Program-made: the position numbers and the translations under genes
The notes under the pieces: generated by a model
What the model saw: the letters and a program-made list of their open reading frames with translations, nothing else
The model's database searches: none
Told to the model about the DNA's origin: nothing
Assembly (NCBI GenBank): GCA_016871805.1
Contig: VHCG01000017.1
Coordinates: 1-64,000 of the forward strand
Source of the DNA: Verrucomicrobiota bacterium
GTDB taxonomy: Bacteria > Verrucomicrobiota > Verrucomicrobiia > Limisphaerales > UBA9464
Reading direction: 5' to 3'
DNA length: 64,000 nt
Part shown: positions 48,127 through 56,394 of the stretch, piece by piece
Layout of the letters: every line of letters starts with the position of its first letter
Numbering within the stretch: position 1 is the stretch's first letter

Positions 48127-50079
48127 TCACCGGAGATCCAGCCGTCCCCAATCCTCGGGACGCCCCTGGACTCCGGATCGTGGAGCCCAGGCCAGACGGA
48201 CCCGATTGATGTTCTCCCCGGGCGCCGCATCGGCCTTGTCGCCGTCGTAGACCAGGATGTTGAACCCGAGCCGACGTTCGATCGAACCGCCCGACTCGGC
48301 GATTTCCGAGAACGGGATCGAGGCCCGGATGAGATAGCCGTCCGGCAACCGTGCCGAATGGATCCGGGTACCTGGAGATGTGGATTCCACCACGCCGGGA
48401 TTCGCGTCGGCATCACGGGATCCCCGCACCCGACCGGTGGTGTCCGACGGGAAGATGCCGAGCTTGTAGCAGCCGAGCGTATGGGAGGATCCCGGCCGGG
48501 GATCGATGCAGAGCTCCACCGAATCGCTCCGCCAATGGCCCTTGATGTCGTTGGGTTCGATGTTGGTGACCACGACGTCGTCGTGGACCCGGACCTCGAT
48601 CCAGAGATGGGTGGCGGTACGGGCCACCCGAAACCCGCCGCTGCAATCCCCGGGACCGTTGGCGGTGCCCTGACAGGTCCACCCGGACTCGATCGGGTGC
48701 TCCGGAAGCGCCTTCCAGACGGCATCCTCTGGAGACGCGGACAGGTCCGGGTCCGTCCTCAACCGGTTGGCCCGGATCTGCGGCACCGGATGCAGCCGGG
48801 CCTTGACCCCTTCCGAGGCCGCCGCGCCCGGGATGGACACACCTATCTCTGCGTCGGCGGGATGTCCCTCCGGAGGACGGACCCGGACGGCGAGGCGGTG
48901 CCTGCCGTCCGCCACGGTTCCCAGTCGGGCGGCTCGACCCACCAGGGTCCATCCCACGGGGACACTCCAGTTCGCCGGATCGTCGACAGCCGCACGCATC
49001 GAAGCCGGCACATCCATGAGGATCTGGCTGGCCTCGCCGGCGACCACGGGGATGTCGGGCTCGAATGCAGCCGCCACGTGTCCGATGCCCTGTCGACGCA
49101 CCCAATTCTGGTAGAACTCCACGGCCGGTCGGGGAACGAACGCCAGTTGGGGGGCTTTGTCCGGGGTGGATTGGGACCGCCGCGACGGAACGGGTGAGAC
49201 GGGCTCGGCCACGGGGAGTCCGCGGAACAGGTCGGATTCCCCCGGATCGAACGGCACCACACTCTTCAAGAGGACCCAGCTCTGGGGGCGGCGGAGCCAG
49301 GGGGAGGAGGCCAAGCCGCCGAAGCCCTGGGAGCGGTGATGGGCGAGTGCGAGCCCGGCGACGGTCGCCGGGATCCGTCCGTCCGGAAGCGGCTGGGTGA
49401 CGTCGATCGTGGCCCCTGCCCCGGCGGCCCTGCCGTGGTAGAGCTTCCGCACCTGCCAGGGCGACAACCCCTCGAGGGTCAGCTGTTCCGGGAATCGATC
49501 ACGTCGGGCGGCCGCGTCAAAGGCCTCGATCGCCAGCAGTCCGGCGGCCTGGTGGTTGCCATGCTGGCCGGGGTTGGGTGCGGGGTTCATCGTGACCACA
49601 ACTTCCGGCCGGAGGATGCGGATCAGCCGGACCAGTCGTTCCAGCGTCGCCTCACGCCCCCACTTCTCCAGCGTGATCGCCAGGCTCTCGGTGTAGGCGA
49701 AGTCGGCACGGTCTAGGAAGAAGCAGTGCCGGATACCCATGAGCCCGAGACACTCGCGGAGCTCCCCTTCGCGCAGGATTCCGAGGGCCGGCCCGTATTG
49801 GGTCCCCACCATGTTGCCGCCCCCCTCGCCTCGGGTGCAGTAGACGTTTGCGACGGTCTTACCGCGTCCAAGGGCATAGGTGACGAGCGTGCCGGCGGCA
49901 CCGGTCTCATCGTCGGGATGGGCAAAGACACCGAGGAGATCGACCTTGAGCGGATCCCGGTACGCTGGCGGTGTGGCCGTGGCGTCCGCCGCAACGAGGC
50001 AGGCGAAGACCAGCTCAAGTACCACACCCAGCAAGGCCGAATTCCGGAGTCGCTGGGGAAAGGAAGGTAGTCGGTTCAT
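48127..50079 (-). CDS. Secreted PIG-L/LmbE-type deacetylase with C-terminal CBM9-like domain
   Basis: 650 residues. Signal segment ALLGVVLELVFACLVA, then the LmbE fold: VDLLGVFAHPDDETGAAG (His 54, Asp 56-57 metal ligands), GEGGGNMVG, REGELRECLGLMGI and PGQHGNHQAAGLL (third ligand). PIG-L enzymes deacetylate N-acetylglucosamine-containing lipids or glycans. The last ~190 residues (SASPEDAVWKALPEHPI ... THLWIEVRVHDDVVV ... SVELCIDPRPG ... GYLIRASIPFSEI) match a family 9 carbohydrate-binding or DOMON-like sandwich. A middle domain of ~200 residues is unassigned. The architecture suggests action on external polysaccharide. Confidence 0.85.
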   Translation of the reverse strand: MNRLPSFPQRLRNSALLGVVLELVFACLVAADATATPPAYRDPLKVDLLGVFAHPDDETGAAGTLVTYALGRGKTVANVYCTRGEGGGNMVGTQYGPALGILREGELRECLGLMGIRHCFFLDRADFAYTESLAITLEKWGREATLERLVRLIRILRPEVVVTMNPAPNPGQHGNHQAAGLLAIEAFDAAARRDRFPEQLTLEGLSPWQVRKLYHGRAAGAGATIDVTQPLPDGRIPATVAGLALAHHRSQGFGGLASSPWLRRPQSWVLLKSVVPFDPGESDLFRGLPVAEPVSPVPSRRSQSTPDKAPQLAFVPRPAVEFYQNWVRRQGIGHVAAAFEPDIPVVAGEASQILMDVPASMRAAVDDPANWSVPVGWTLVGRAARLGTVADGRHRLAVRVRPPEGHPADAEIGVSIPGAAASEGVKARLHPVPQIRANRLRTDPDLSASPEDAVWKALPEHPIESGWTCQGTANGPGDCSGGFRVARTATHLWIEVRVHDDVVVTNIEPNDIKGHWRSDSVELCIDPRPGSSHTLGCYKLGIFPSDTTGRVRGSRDADANPGVVESTSPGTRIHSARLPDGYLIRASIPFSEIAESGGSIERRLGFNILVYDGDKADAAPGENINRVRLAWAPRSGVQGRPEDWGRLDLR

Positions 50080-50089
50080 GGGGCGACGG

Positions 50090-50572
50090 TCATTCGGTGT
50101 TCCCGTCGGCCACTCCTAGGCTGCGGCTTGATCGGTTCTCGGCCTCCTGACACAGCCCAAGGAATGCGGTCCGCAGCACCTCGAAGCGCGCGCGAACATC
50201 GCCGTAGGCCTCGGTGCCCACGCTGAACCTTGACCACTGCTCCAGGATGTCCTTGCAGAACTCCGCAAGCTCCGACGCAACCGGAGTCAATTCGTTGGCC
50301 TCGTGCTCCAAGCGAAACTCCAGGGTGCCTGCAAAGTGAGAAATGAAATCCGAAACATCGCCTTCCGTGTGGCGAACAAACTGAAACACCGCCGGCAGAT
50401 AGAATCGAAATGCAGGTACGCCCATCCACAACAAGTCTGACTGGTAGTAGATCTCGTTCTCACGCAACAGCGCTTCGGCCTCGGCCAGCGTCTTGCCAAG
50501 GAAATGCTCGCACGCGACTCGACCGTCCAAATCGTCGTGAGGGTTGATCTCTTGGAGCGTTGGAAGCGTCAT
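50090..50572 (-). CDS. Small hypothetical protein, possibly DUF6714 family
   Basis: 160 residues, soluble and acidic. AFRFYLPAVFQFVRHTEGDVSDFISHFAGTLE in the middle recalls the YLPA motif of DUF6714 proteins (often near toxin or immunity genes), and LLRENEIYYQSDLLWMGVPA precedes it. I am not certain of the family. Its base composition is visibly lower in G+C than the neighbours. It stops 10 bases before the PIG-L gene start and could share its transcript. No catalytic motif. Confidence 0.6.
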   Translation of the reverse strand: MTLPTLQEINPHDDLDGRVACEHFLGKTLAEAEALLRENEIYYQSDLLWMGVPAFRFYLPAVFQFVRHTEGDVSDFISHFAGTLEFRLEHEANELTPVASELAEFCKDILEQWSRFSVGTEAYGDVRARFEVLRTAFLGLCQEAENRSSRSLGVADGNTE

Positions 50573-50678
50573 GGCGTGCGAAGGTCTACCGACCTGGACT
50601 CAGAAACGGCAGCTACGAGGTGCGCCGATGGCAACGGCGACAGCCCTCCGCGGTTCGCTGAAGTGCATGGCGGCATTC

Positions 50679-51035
50679 TCATCGGGGTGGAAAGACCCAT
50701 GCGATGAGAAGGACTGCGAGCACCAACTCCATACACATGACGATGGCCTCGACGTGAATGATCCGCTGGCGCCGCGCTGAGGAGGCTGTTTTCGCCGACC
50801 GATAGAACAACCGCAAAACCAGGGCACTCATCGCCGTAGTCGTGGACCAGAAAACAACGGGCGACACGGCATGCCGGTGCAAAACCTGAAACGGAATGCG
50901 CAAAACGACCGTGGGTGCGAGCAGCACGCCGAGATAGCAAAACGGAAGAACCAGCCAGGCCACTCCCCGCAGAGTACGAGACAAGACGACGCGAGGTATA
51001 AGCCGGGGCGAAGACGGCATCACCTCGTTCATCAT
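50679..51035 (-). CDS. Hypothetical small membrane protein
   Basis: About 118 residues from ATG 51035 (a TTG at 51137 would add a basic, low-complexity extension). Three hydrophobic stretches: GVAWLVLPFCYLGVLLAPTVVL, AVSPVVFWSTTTAMSALVLRLF and IIHVEAIVMCMELVLAVLLIAWVF. No recognised family and no convincing ribosome site. It lies with the preceding small gene in a lower-GC stretch between the PIG-L and nrdJ genes. The start is uncertain. Confidence 0.45.
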   Translation of the reverse strand: MMNEVMPSSPRLIPRVVLSRTLRGVAWLVLPFCYLGVLLAPTVVLRIPFQVLHRHAVSPVVFWSTTTAMSALVLRLFYRSAKTASSARRQRIIHVEAIVMCMELVLAVLLIAWVFPPR

Positions 51036-51221
51036 CTGTGAATGCACGGTGAAGTTCACGGCACGTTGAGCCGCCTGACGCCTACGGGAGCGAGAGGAGG
51101 CTTTTGGAGGAGACTTAGGAGTCGAAACGAACGTCAAGGCTCAACCACCGGCTCCTGCTGCGAAGACTCCGGCGTCCAGTTCTGCAAGTCCATGGAGACG
51201 GATCCACCAAAGACCTCAATG

Positions 51222-51250
51222 AAAAAGGCGAGGGAGAAATCTCCCCCGCC
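51222..51250 (-). terminator. Intrinsic terminator of nrdJ
   Basis: On the minus strand GGCGGGGGAG-ATTT-CTCCCTCGCC forms a 10-bp stem (one G-T pair) followed directly by TTTTTC. It begins 27 bases after the nrdJ stop. This is the clearest intrinsic terminator in the window. Confidence 0.88.
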
Positions 51251-51277
51251 CTGTTGCGAACCGGAGTCAGCCCGGTC

Positions 51278-54200
51278 TCAGGAGCATCCGAGGCTGGTGC
51301 CGCAGTTCAGGCAGGTGTGGCACGCGCCGGTCTTCTGGACCTTGGTGCTGCCGCAGCTCGGACAGGCCTTGCCCTCGGGATTGCCCGAGTAGCCCATCTC
51401 GATCGGCTTCCGGCTGGTGGCGATGCCCACGGGCAGCGACACGGCACCATCATCCACCCGGGCCAGCTCGGCCACGGGACGGTTCAGGTTCTTCTTCTCC
51501 TCGGCCTCGACTCCTGGCAGCGCGAGCTCGGGTTGCTTGCCATGGTTCGGGGAGGTCGCCTCGCGATAGCCCTGGATGAACTGGCAGGCCATCCAGCGGA
51601 ACACGTAGTCGATGACCGACGACGCGCTACGGATGTCCGGGTTCCGGGTGAAGCCGCTCGGCTCGAATCGCTGGTGCGCGAACTTGCGAACGAGGCCGTC
51701 GAGCGGCACTCCATACTGGAGTGCCATCGAGGTCAGGGCACCGATGGTGTCCATGAGGCCGCCGATGGTGCTGCCCTCCTTGGCCATGGTGACGAACAGC
51801 TCACCGGGCTGGCCGTCCTCGAAGACGCCGACGGTCATGTAGCCCTCGTGGCCGGCGATCTCGAACTTGTGGGTATAGGCCGCGCGGGTGTCGGGGAGAC
51901 GACGACGGACCGGATGGCCGGCCACCTCGCGGAGACAGGTCACCTCGGTCTCGAGCTCCGCCAGGCGCCGCTCGAGGGTGTTGGTGTCCGGAGCCGCTGC
52001 AGCCGCCTTATCCGAGCTCTTCTTGGTGTTGAGCGGCTGGCTGCGCTTGGATCCGTCGCGGTAGATCGCCACGCACTTCAGGCCGATCTTCCACGCATCG
52101 ACATACGCGTTGCGGATGTCGGACACGGTGGCCTCGTTCGGGAGGTTGACCGTCTTGGAGATGGCTCCCGAGATGAACGGCTGGGCGGCGGCCATCATGC
52201 CCAGGTGGGCCTTGTAGTGGATGCTGCGCTTGCCCTTGAACGCCTTGAAGGCGCAGTCGAACACCGACAGGTGCTCCGGCTTGAGCCCACTGGCCACCAC
52301 GGCGCCGTCGTCGGTCGTCACGTCCTCGATGGTGTCGTGGGTCTCGATGTGCTTCTCGATCGCCGTGATCTCGGAGGCGCTGTAGCCGAGGCGACGGAGC
52401 GCCTCGGGCACGGTGCGGTTGACGATCTTCAACATGCCGCCACCGGCCAGCAGCTTGTACTTCACCAGGGCGATGTCGGGCTCGATGCCGGTGGTGTCGC
52501 AATCCATGAGGAACGCGATGGTACCGGTCGGGGCGAGCACCGTGACCTGAGCGTTGCGGTAGCCAACCCCATGGCCGCGCTCCAGGGCGCGATCCCAGCT
52601 GCGACGCGCCTCGTCCTTCAGGTAGGCGAAGTCCCGGCTGGGCTGGATCCCTTCGACCGCGTCCCGGTGCTGGCGGATGACGCCGAGCATCGAGGCGACG
52701 TTGTCCTTGGCCGCCGGCTTCGCGACCCCGGCGCAGCGGGAATCCTCATAGCCGTCGAAAGCCCCCGTGATCGACGAGATCTCGGCGCTCTGGCGATAGG
52801 CCTCACCGGTCATGATGGAGGTGATGGCACCCGCGAGGGCCCGGCCCTCGTTGGAATCGTACGCCAGTCCGTAGCTCATGATCAGCGAGCCGAGATTGGC
52901 GTAGCCGAGGCCAAGGGTCCGGAAGATGTGGGAGTTCTCGGCGATGTCCTTGGTCGGATAGCTGGCGTTGTCGACCAGAATCTCCTGGGCGGTGATGTAG
53001 ATCCGCACCGCGGCCTTGAAGCGCTCCACGTCGAACCCGCCGTCGGCCTTCTTGAACTTCATGAGGTTCAGGGAGGCGAGGTTGCAGGCGGTGTTGTTGA
53101 GGAAGACGTACTCGGAGCACGGATTGGTGCTGTGGATCGGCTCGGTCCCCTTGCAGGTGTGCCACTTCTGGATCGCGCCGTCGTACTGCAGCCCTGGATC
53201 ACCGCAGACCCAGGTGCCCTCGGAGATGAGGTCGAGAAGCTTCGAGGCCTCCTTCTCCTCAAGGACCTTGCCCGAGGTGACCGAGCGGGTCTGCCACGGC
53301 CGGCCATCGACGGCGGCCTGCATGAACTCGTCGGACACGCGGACCGAAAGGTTCTCGTTCTGGTACATCACCGAGCCGTAGGCCTCGCCATTGAAGGAGC
53401 CATCATAGCCCTGCTCGATCAGCGCCCAGGCCTTCTTCTCCTCCTTCATCTTGGCCGTGATGAACTCCTCCACGTCGCCGTGCCAGTCGCGGATCGTGTT
53501 CATCTTCGCGGCGCGACGGGTCTTGCCGCCCGACTTCACCACATTGGCAACCTGGTCATAGACCTTGAGGAAGCTCATCGGGCCGCTGGGACGTCCACCG
53601 CCCGACAGCTTCTCCTTGGAGCTGCGGATCGGGGTCAGGTCGGTACCGGTGCCCGACCCGTACTTGAAGAGCATGGCCTCGGAGTAGGCGAGCTCCATGA
53701 TGTTCTCCATGTTGTCCTGGACCGACTGAATGAAACAGGCGCTGCCCTGGGGATACTCGTAGGCGGTCGAAGCACGACGAGCCTCCTTGGCCTTGCGATC
53801 CCAGAACCAGTTGCCCCGGTCGCTGTGCTTGCCGACGCCATACTGGTGGTACAGGCCGACGTTGAACCACACCGGCGAATTGAAGGCGCCGAACTGGTTC
53901 AGACACAGCCAGGTCAGCTCGTCGTAGAATACTTCGCCGTCCTTGGCGCTGAAGTAGCCGTCAGCAATTCCCCAGTCGGCGATCGTCCGGGTCACGCGGT
54001 GGATCAGCTGACGAACCGAATACTCCCGCTCGCCAGCCTTCTGGGGGTCGCCATAGAAATACTTTGAGCAGACGACCTTCGTCGCGAGCTGCGACCAGGA
54101 CTTCGGCACCTCGACGTTCTCTTGCTTGAAGACCGCCTTGCCGGAGTCGTCGCTGATCTCGGCCGTACGGCGGTCCCACTCGATCTGGTCGAACGGCTTG

Positions 54201-54367
54201 ACCTTCGCATCGCTGAACACCCGGGAGAGGGGCAGCATCCGTCGGGATGTGGATTTGGACTTTCGCCCGGCGGTCTTGGGACGGGCGGTGGAAACCTGGG
54301 GCTTGGCACCCCGGCGGAGTTGCTTCTTGGCGGTGCCGGAGACGATGGATTCAGTGGCGTCGATCAT
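51278..54367 (-). CDS. nrdJ: Vitamin B12-dependent (class II) ribonucleoside-diphosphate reductase
   Basis: 1029 residues. It reduces ribonucleotides to deoxyribonucleotides using adenosylcobalamin. VWFNVGLYHQYG, SGTGTDLTPIRSSKEKLSGGGR, the hallmark STNPCSEYVFLNNTACNLASLNL (near residue 412), LGYANLGSLIMSYGL, VLAPTGTIAFLMDCDTTGIEPD and the C-terminal zinc-ribbon-like CPSCGSTKVQKTGACHTCLNCGTSLGCS fit the long NrdJ group. The N-terminal 40 residues are Lys/Arg-rich. ATG 54367 is preferred over 54403. A cobalamin riboswitch was looked for upstream and not found. Single-gene unit ending at the 51222-51250 terminator. Confidence 0.95.
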   Translation of the reverse strand: MIDATESIVSGTAKKQLRRGAKPQVSTARPKTAGRKSKSTSRRMLPLSRVFSDAKVKPFDQIEWDRRTAEISDDSGKAVFKQENVEVPKSWSQLATKVVCSKYFYGDPQKAGEREYSVRQLIHRVTRTIADWGIADGYFSAKDGEVFYDELTWLCLNQFGAFNSPVWFNVGLYHQYGVGKHSDRGNWFWDRKAKEARRASTAYEYPQGSACFIQSVQDNMENIMELAYSEAMLFKYGSGTGTDLTPIRSSKEKLSGGGRPSGPMSFLKVYDQVANVVKSGGKTRRAAKMNTIRDWHGDVEEFITAKMKEEKKAWALIEQGYDGSFNGEAYGSVMYQNENLSVRVSDEFMQAAVDGRPWQTRSVTSGKVLEEKEASKLLDLISEGTWVCGDPGLQYDGAIQKWHTCKGTEPIHSTNPCSEYVFLNNTACNLASLNLMKFKKADGGFDVERFKAAVRIYITAQEILVDNASYPTKDIAENSHIFRTLGLGYANLGSLIMSYGLAYDSNEGRALAGAITSIMTGEAYRQSAEISSITGAFDGYEDSRCAGVAKPAAKDNVASMLGVIRQHRDAVEGIQPSRDFAYLKDEARRSWDRALERGHGVGYRNAQVTVLAPTGTIAFLMDCDTTGIEPDIALVKYKLLAGGGMLKIVNRTVPEALRRLGYSASEITAIEKHIETHDTIEDVTTDDGAVVASGLKPEHLSVFDCAFKAFKGKRSIHYKAHLGMMAAAQPFISGAISKTVNLPNEATVSDIRNAYVDAWKIGLKCVAIYRDGSKRSQPLNTKKSSDKAAAAAPDTNTLERRLAELETEVTCLREVAGHPVRRRLPDTRAAYTHKFEIAGHEGYMTVGVFEDGQPGELFVTMAKEGSTIGGLMDTIGALTSMALQYGVPLDGLVRKFAHQRFEPSGFTRNPDIRSASSVIDYVFRWMACQFIQGYREATSPNHGKQPELALPGVEAEEKKNLNRPVAELARVDDGAVSLPVGIATSRKPIEMGYSGNPEGKACPSCGSTKVQKTGACHTCLNCGTSLGCS

Positions 54368-54534
54368 GGGTCGTCTGGGAGTCGATGTTGAGTTCCGCGG
54401 CATTCAGGTGGTTCGTCTGTCAAAGGATCAGAAAACCGGGCGATCCTGCGGAAAATACGGGCTTGTCGGTACGAAAAGTGACTTGGGTTGAGTTGGTTCC
54501 ACCCCCCTCCTGTGGTGGATTGCGGGCAAGGCTG

Positions 54535-54550
54535 CCACCATATGTAGGGG
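54535..54550 (-). promoter_or_regulatory. NrdR-box-like sequence upstream of nrdJ
   Basis: The 16-mer CCACCATATGTAGGGG matches the invariant core of the NrdR consensus acaCwAtATaTwGtgt (C, A, A, T, T, G at the core positions) but not its flanks. It lies about 170 bases upstream of nrdJ, where NrdR repression would make sense. A second box at the usual ~31-base spacing was not seen, which keeps this tentative. Confidence 0.35.
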
Positions 54551-54604
54551 CGGCAAGGTGATTTTGGGGAAATCTGACGTTCAGGTTAAAAGCGCCGTAA
54601 ATGG

Positions 54605-54654
54605 CCTCGTGTTACGAGGGACTGACGGCCCCGATCCGCCTGTTCGGATACAAT
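54605..54654 (+). promoter_or_regulatory. Palindrome and -10-like element before the anion transporter
   Basis: CCTCGT-gtt-ACGAGG (54605-54619) is a perfect 6-bp inverted repeat. TACAAT at 54649-54654 is a good -10 hexamer 77 bases before the chosen start, but the best -35 match (CTGACG, 54622) is 21 bases upstream, too far. The palindrome could be an operator. The rest of the 363-base nrdJ-transporter gap shows only the NrdR-like site. Confidence 0.3.
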
Positions 54655-54730
54655 TTCAGGAGTGGAGCGGGGAGCGCGAGGGTGGGTTGTTGGAGTTGTT
54701 CACGGAGGCGGTCTCGCAGGTCCTCCGGAA

Positions 54731-56302
54731 ATGAGCTTGGAGGAGGCCCGGGATCTGGGCTGGACTTCCAGGATGTCCGCCGTCGTCGATCCGGAAACGC
54801 TGGCGCGTCTCTCGCCGGCGGAGGAGGCGTTCGAGCGGTGGCGACGGCGGGTCGGACTCGTCGCGGCACCGGCGGTGGGCCTGCTCCTGGCCTGGTCGCC
54901 CCTGACGGGACTCCCCCCCCGGGGGCATTCGCTCGTTGCGATCCTCGGCGCCGTGGTCGTCCTCTGGCTGACCGAGGCCCTGCCCATGGCGGCGACGGCA
55001 CTGCTGGGCCCCACGCTGGGTGTGATCTTCGGCGTGGCCTCCGCGAAGGACATGTACCGGCCCTTTGCGGATCCGATCATCTTCCTCTTCATCGGCAGCT
55101 TCATGCTGGTCGAGGCCATGATGCAGCATGGGCTGAACCGTCGGCTGGCGTTCCTCATCCTGAACCTGCCCGGAGTGGGACAGAGTTCATTCCGTCTCTA
55201 CGCGGCGTTCGGTGTTATTGTGATGGTTTGCTCGATGTGGGTGTCGAACGCCGCGACGACAGCGATGGTGCTGCCGATCGGGATCGCCATCGCATCGGAG
55301 ATCGCGCGTCGCGCCTCGGTGATCCAGGGGCGCGAGATCCACTTCACCACCCTGCCCTTCGCCACCGGGCTGATGCTGCTCACCGCGTTCGGCGCCTCGA
55401 TGGGCGGCATGGCGACCCCGATCGGTACACCGCCCAACCTGATCGGGATTGGCATGATCGAGCGGACGCTCGGGATGCGGATCGGATTCTTCGATTGGAT
55501 GCGGGTCGGTGTGCCGATCGCCTTTGTGCTCACGGCATTCCTCGTTATGCAGTTCCAGCGCCGCTGTCCGGTCTCACCCGAACTTCTGCGCGGCAGCGGC
55601 GCGTGGCTCGCCACGGAGCAGGAGCGGCTAGGACCCTGGACCCGACCCCAGCGGAACATCCTCATCGTCTTTGGAATCGCCGTGGCGCTGTGGGTCCTGC
55701 CCGGAATCGTGGGGCTCTGGGGGGATTCCAAGGGCCCGCTGGCAACCTGGCTCGCGGCACGCCTGCCCGAGAGTGTCGTGGCCATCCTTGCGGCCTGTGC
55801 GCTGTTCGCGTGGGGGGTGGACTGGCGACGCGGCGAGTTCATCCTGGGCTGGCGCGAGGCGGTGCGGATCGACTGGGGCACCATCTTCCTCTTTGCGGGC
55901 GGCATGGCCCTCGGTGAGCAGATGTTCACGACGGGTGTCGCACGCTGGATCGGCGACGGGCTCGTGGGAATCTTCCCCGCCCGGACCGAACTGGGGTTCA
56001 CAATCCTCTTCACCGCGGTGGCCATCCTCGTCAGCGAGGCGACGTCCAATACCGCGTCGGCCACAATGGTCGTGCCCGTCGCCATCGCTGTGGCACAGGC
56101 GGCCGGAGTGCCCCCGCTCAAGCCCGCCCTCGCCGCCTGCATCGGATCCTCGATGGGGTTCCTCCTGCCCGTCTCGACCGGACCCAACGCCATCGTCTAT
56201 GGCTCCGGCTGCGTGCCCCTCCGCCAGATGATGCGTCACGGCATCCTCCTCGACGTCGTCGGATTCGTGGTGATTGTCGCCCTCGTCACGCTGTTGGCCT
56301 GA
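54731..56302 (+). CDS. DASS/SLC13-family anion:sodium symporter
   Basis: 523 residues with about twelve hydrophobic spans. Both sodium- and substrate-binding SNT motifs occur: VSNAATTAMVLPIGIAIA in the first repeat and TSNTASATMVVPVAIAVAQAAG in the second. VSTGPNAIVYGSG sits in the C-terminal signature. Likely substrates are di- or tricarboxylates or sulfate. ATG 54731 (MSLEEARDLGW) is used; MSAVVDPETLA at 54773 is a possible later start. Single gene, followed 92 bases later by miaB. Confidence 0.88.
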   Translation: MSLEEARDLGWTSRMSAVVDPETLARLSPAEEAFERWRRRVGLVAAPAVGLLLAWSPLTGLPPRGHSLVAILGAVVVLWLTEALPMAATALLGPTLGVIFGVASAKDMYRPFADPIIFLFIGSFMLVEAMMQHGLNRRLAFLILNLPGVGQSSFRLYAAFGVIVMVCSMWVSNAATTAMVLPIGIAIASEIARRASVIQGREIHFTTLPFATGLMLLTAFGASMGGMATPIGTPPNLIGIGMIERTLGMRIGFFDWMRVGVPIAFVLTAFLVMQFQRRCPVSPELLRGSGAWLATEQERLGPWTRPQRNILIVFGIAVALWVLPGIVGLWGDSKGPLATWLAARLPESVVAILAACALFAWGVDWRRGEFILGWREAVRIDWGTIFLFAGGMALGEQMFTTGVARWIGDGLVGIFPARTELGFTILFTAVAILVSEATSNTASATMVVPVAIAVAQAAGVPPLKPALAACIGSSMGFLLPVSTGPNAIVYGSGCVPLRQMMRHGILLDVVGFVVIVALVTLLA

Positions 56303-56394
56303 GCCTTCGACCCGATGGGTGGGCCCGTGCCCGGACCGCATTCTCTGTTGGCTCCCCCTGTCCGCATTTCCTACGGTGTTGGGCCTCGATCCGA

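Noticed and set aside
48020-48250. 76-codon plus-strand ORF with a good GGAGG upstream
   Set aside because: The protein is low-complexity and mostly antisense to the end of the PIG-L gene; the purine-rich run is likely coincidental.
54368-54730. Cobalamin riboswitch upstream of the B12-dependent reductase
   Set aside because: No B12-box or conserved core could be found on the minus strand of the gap.
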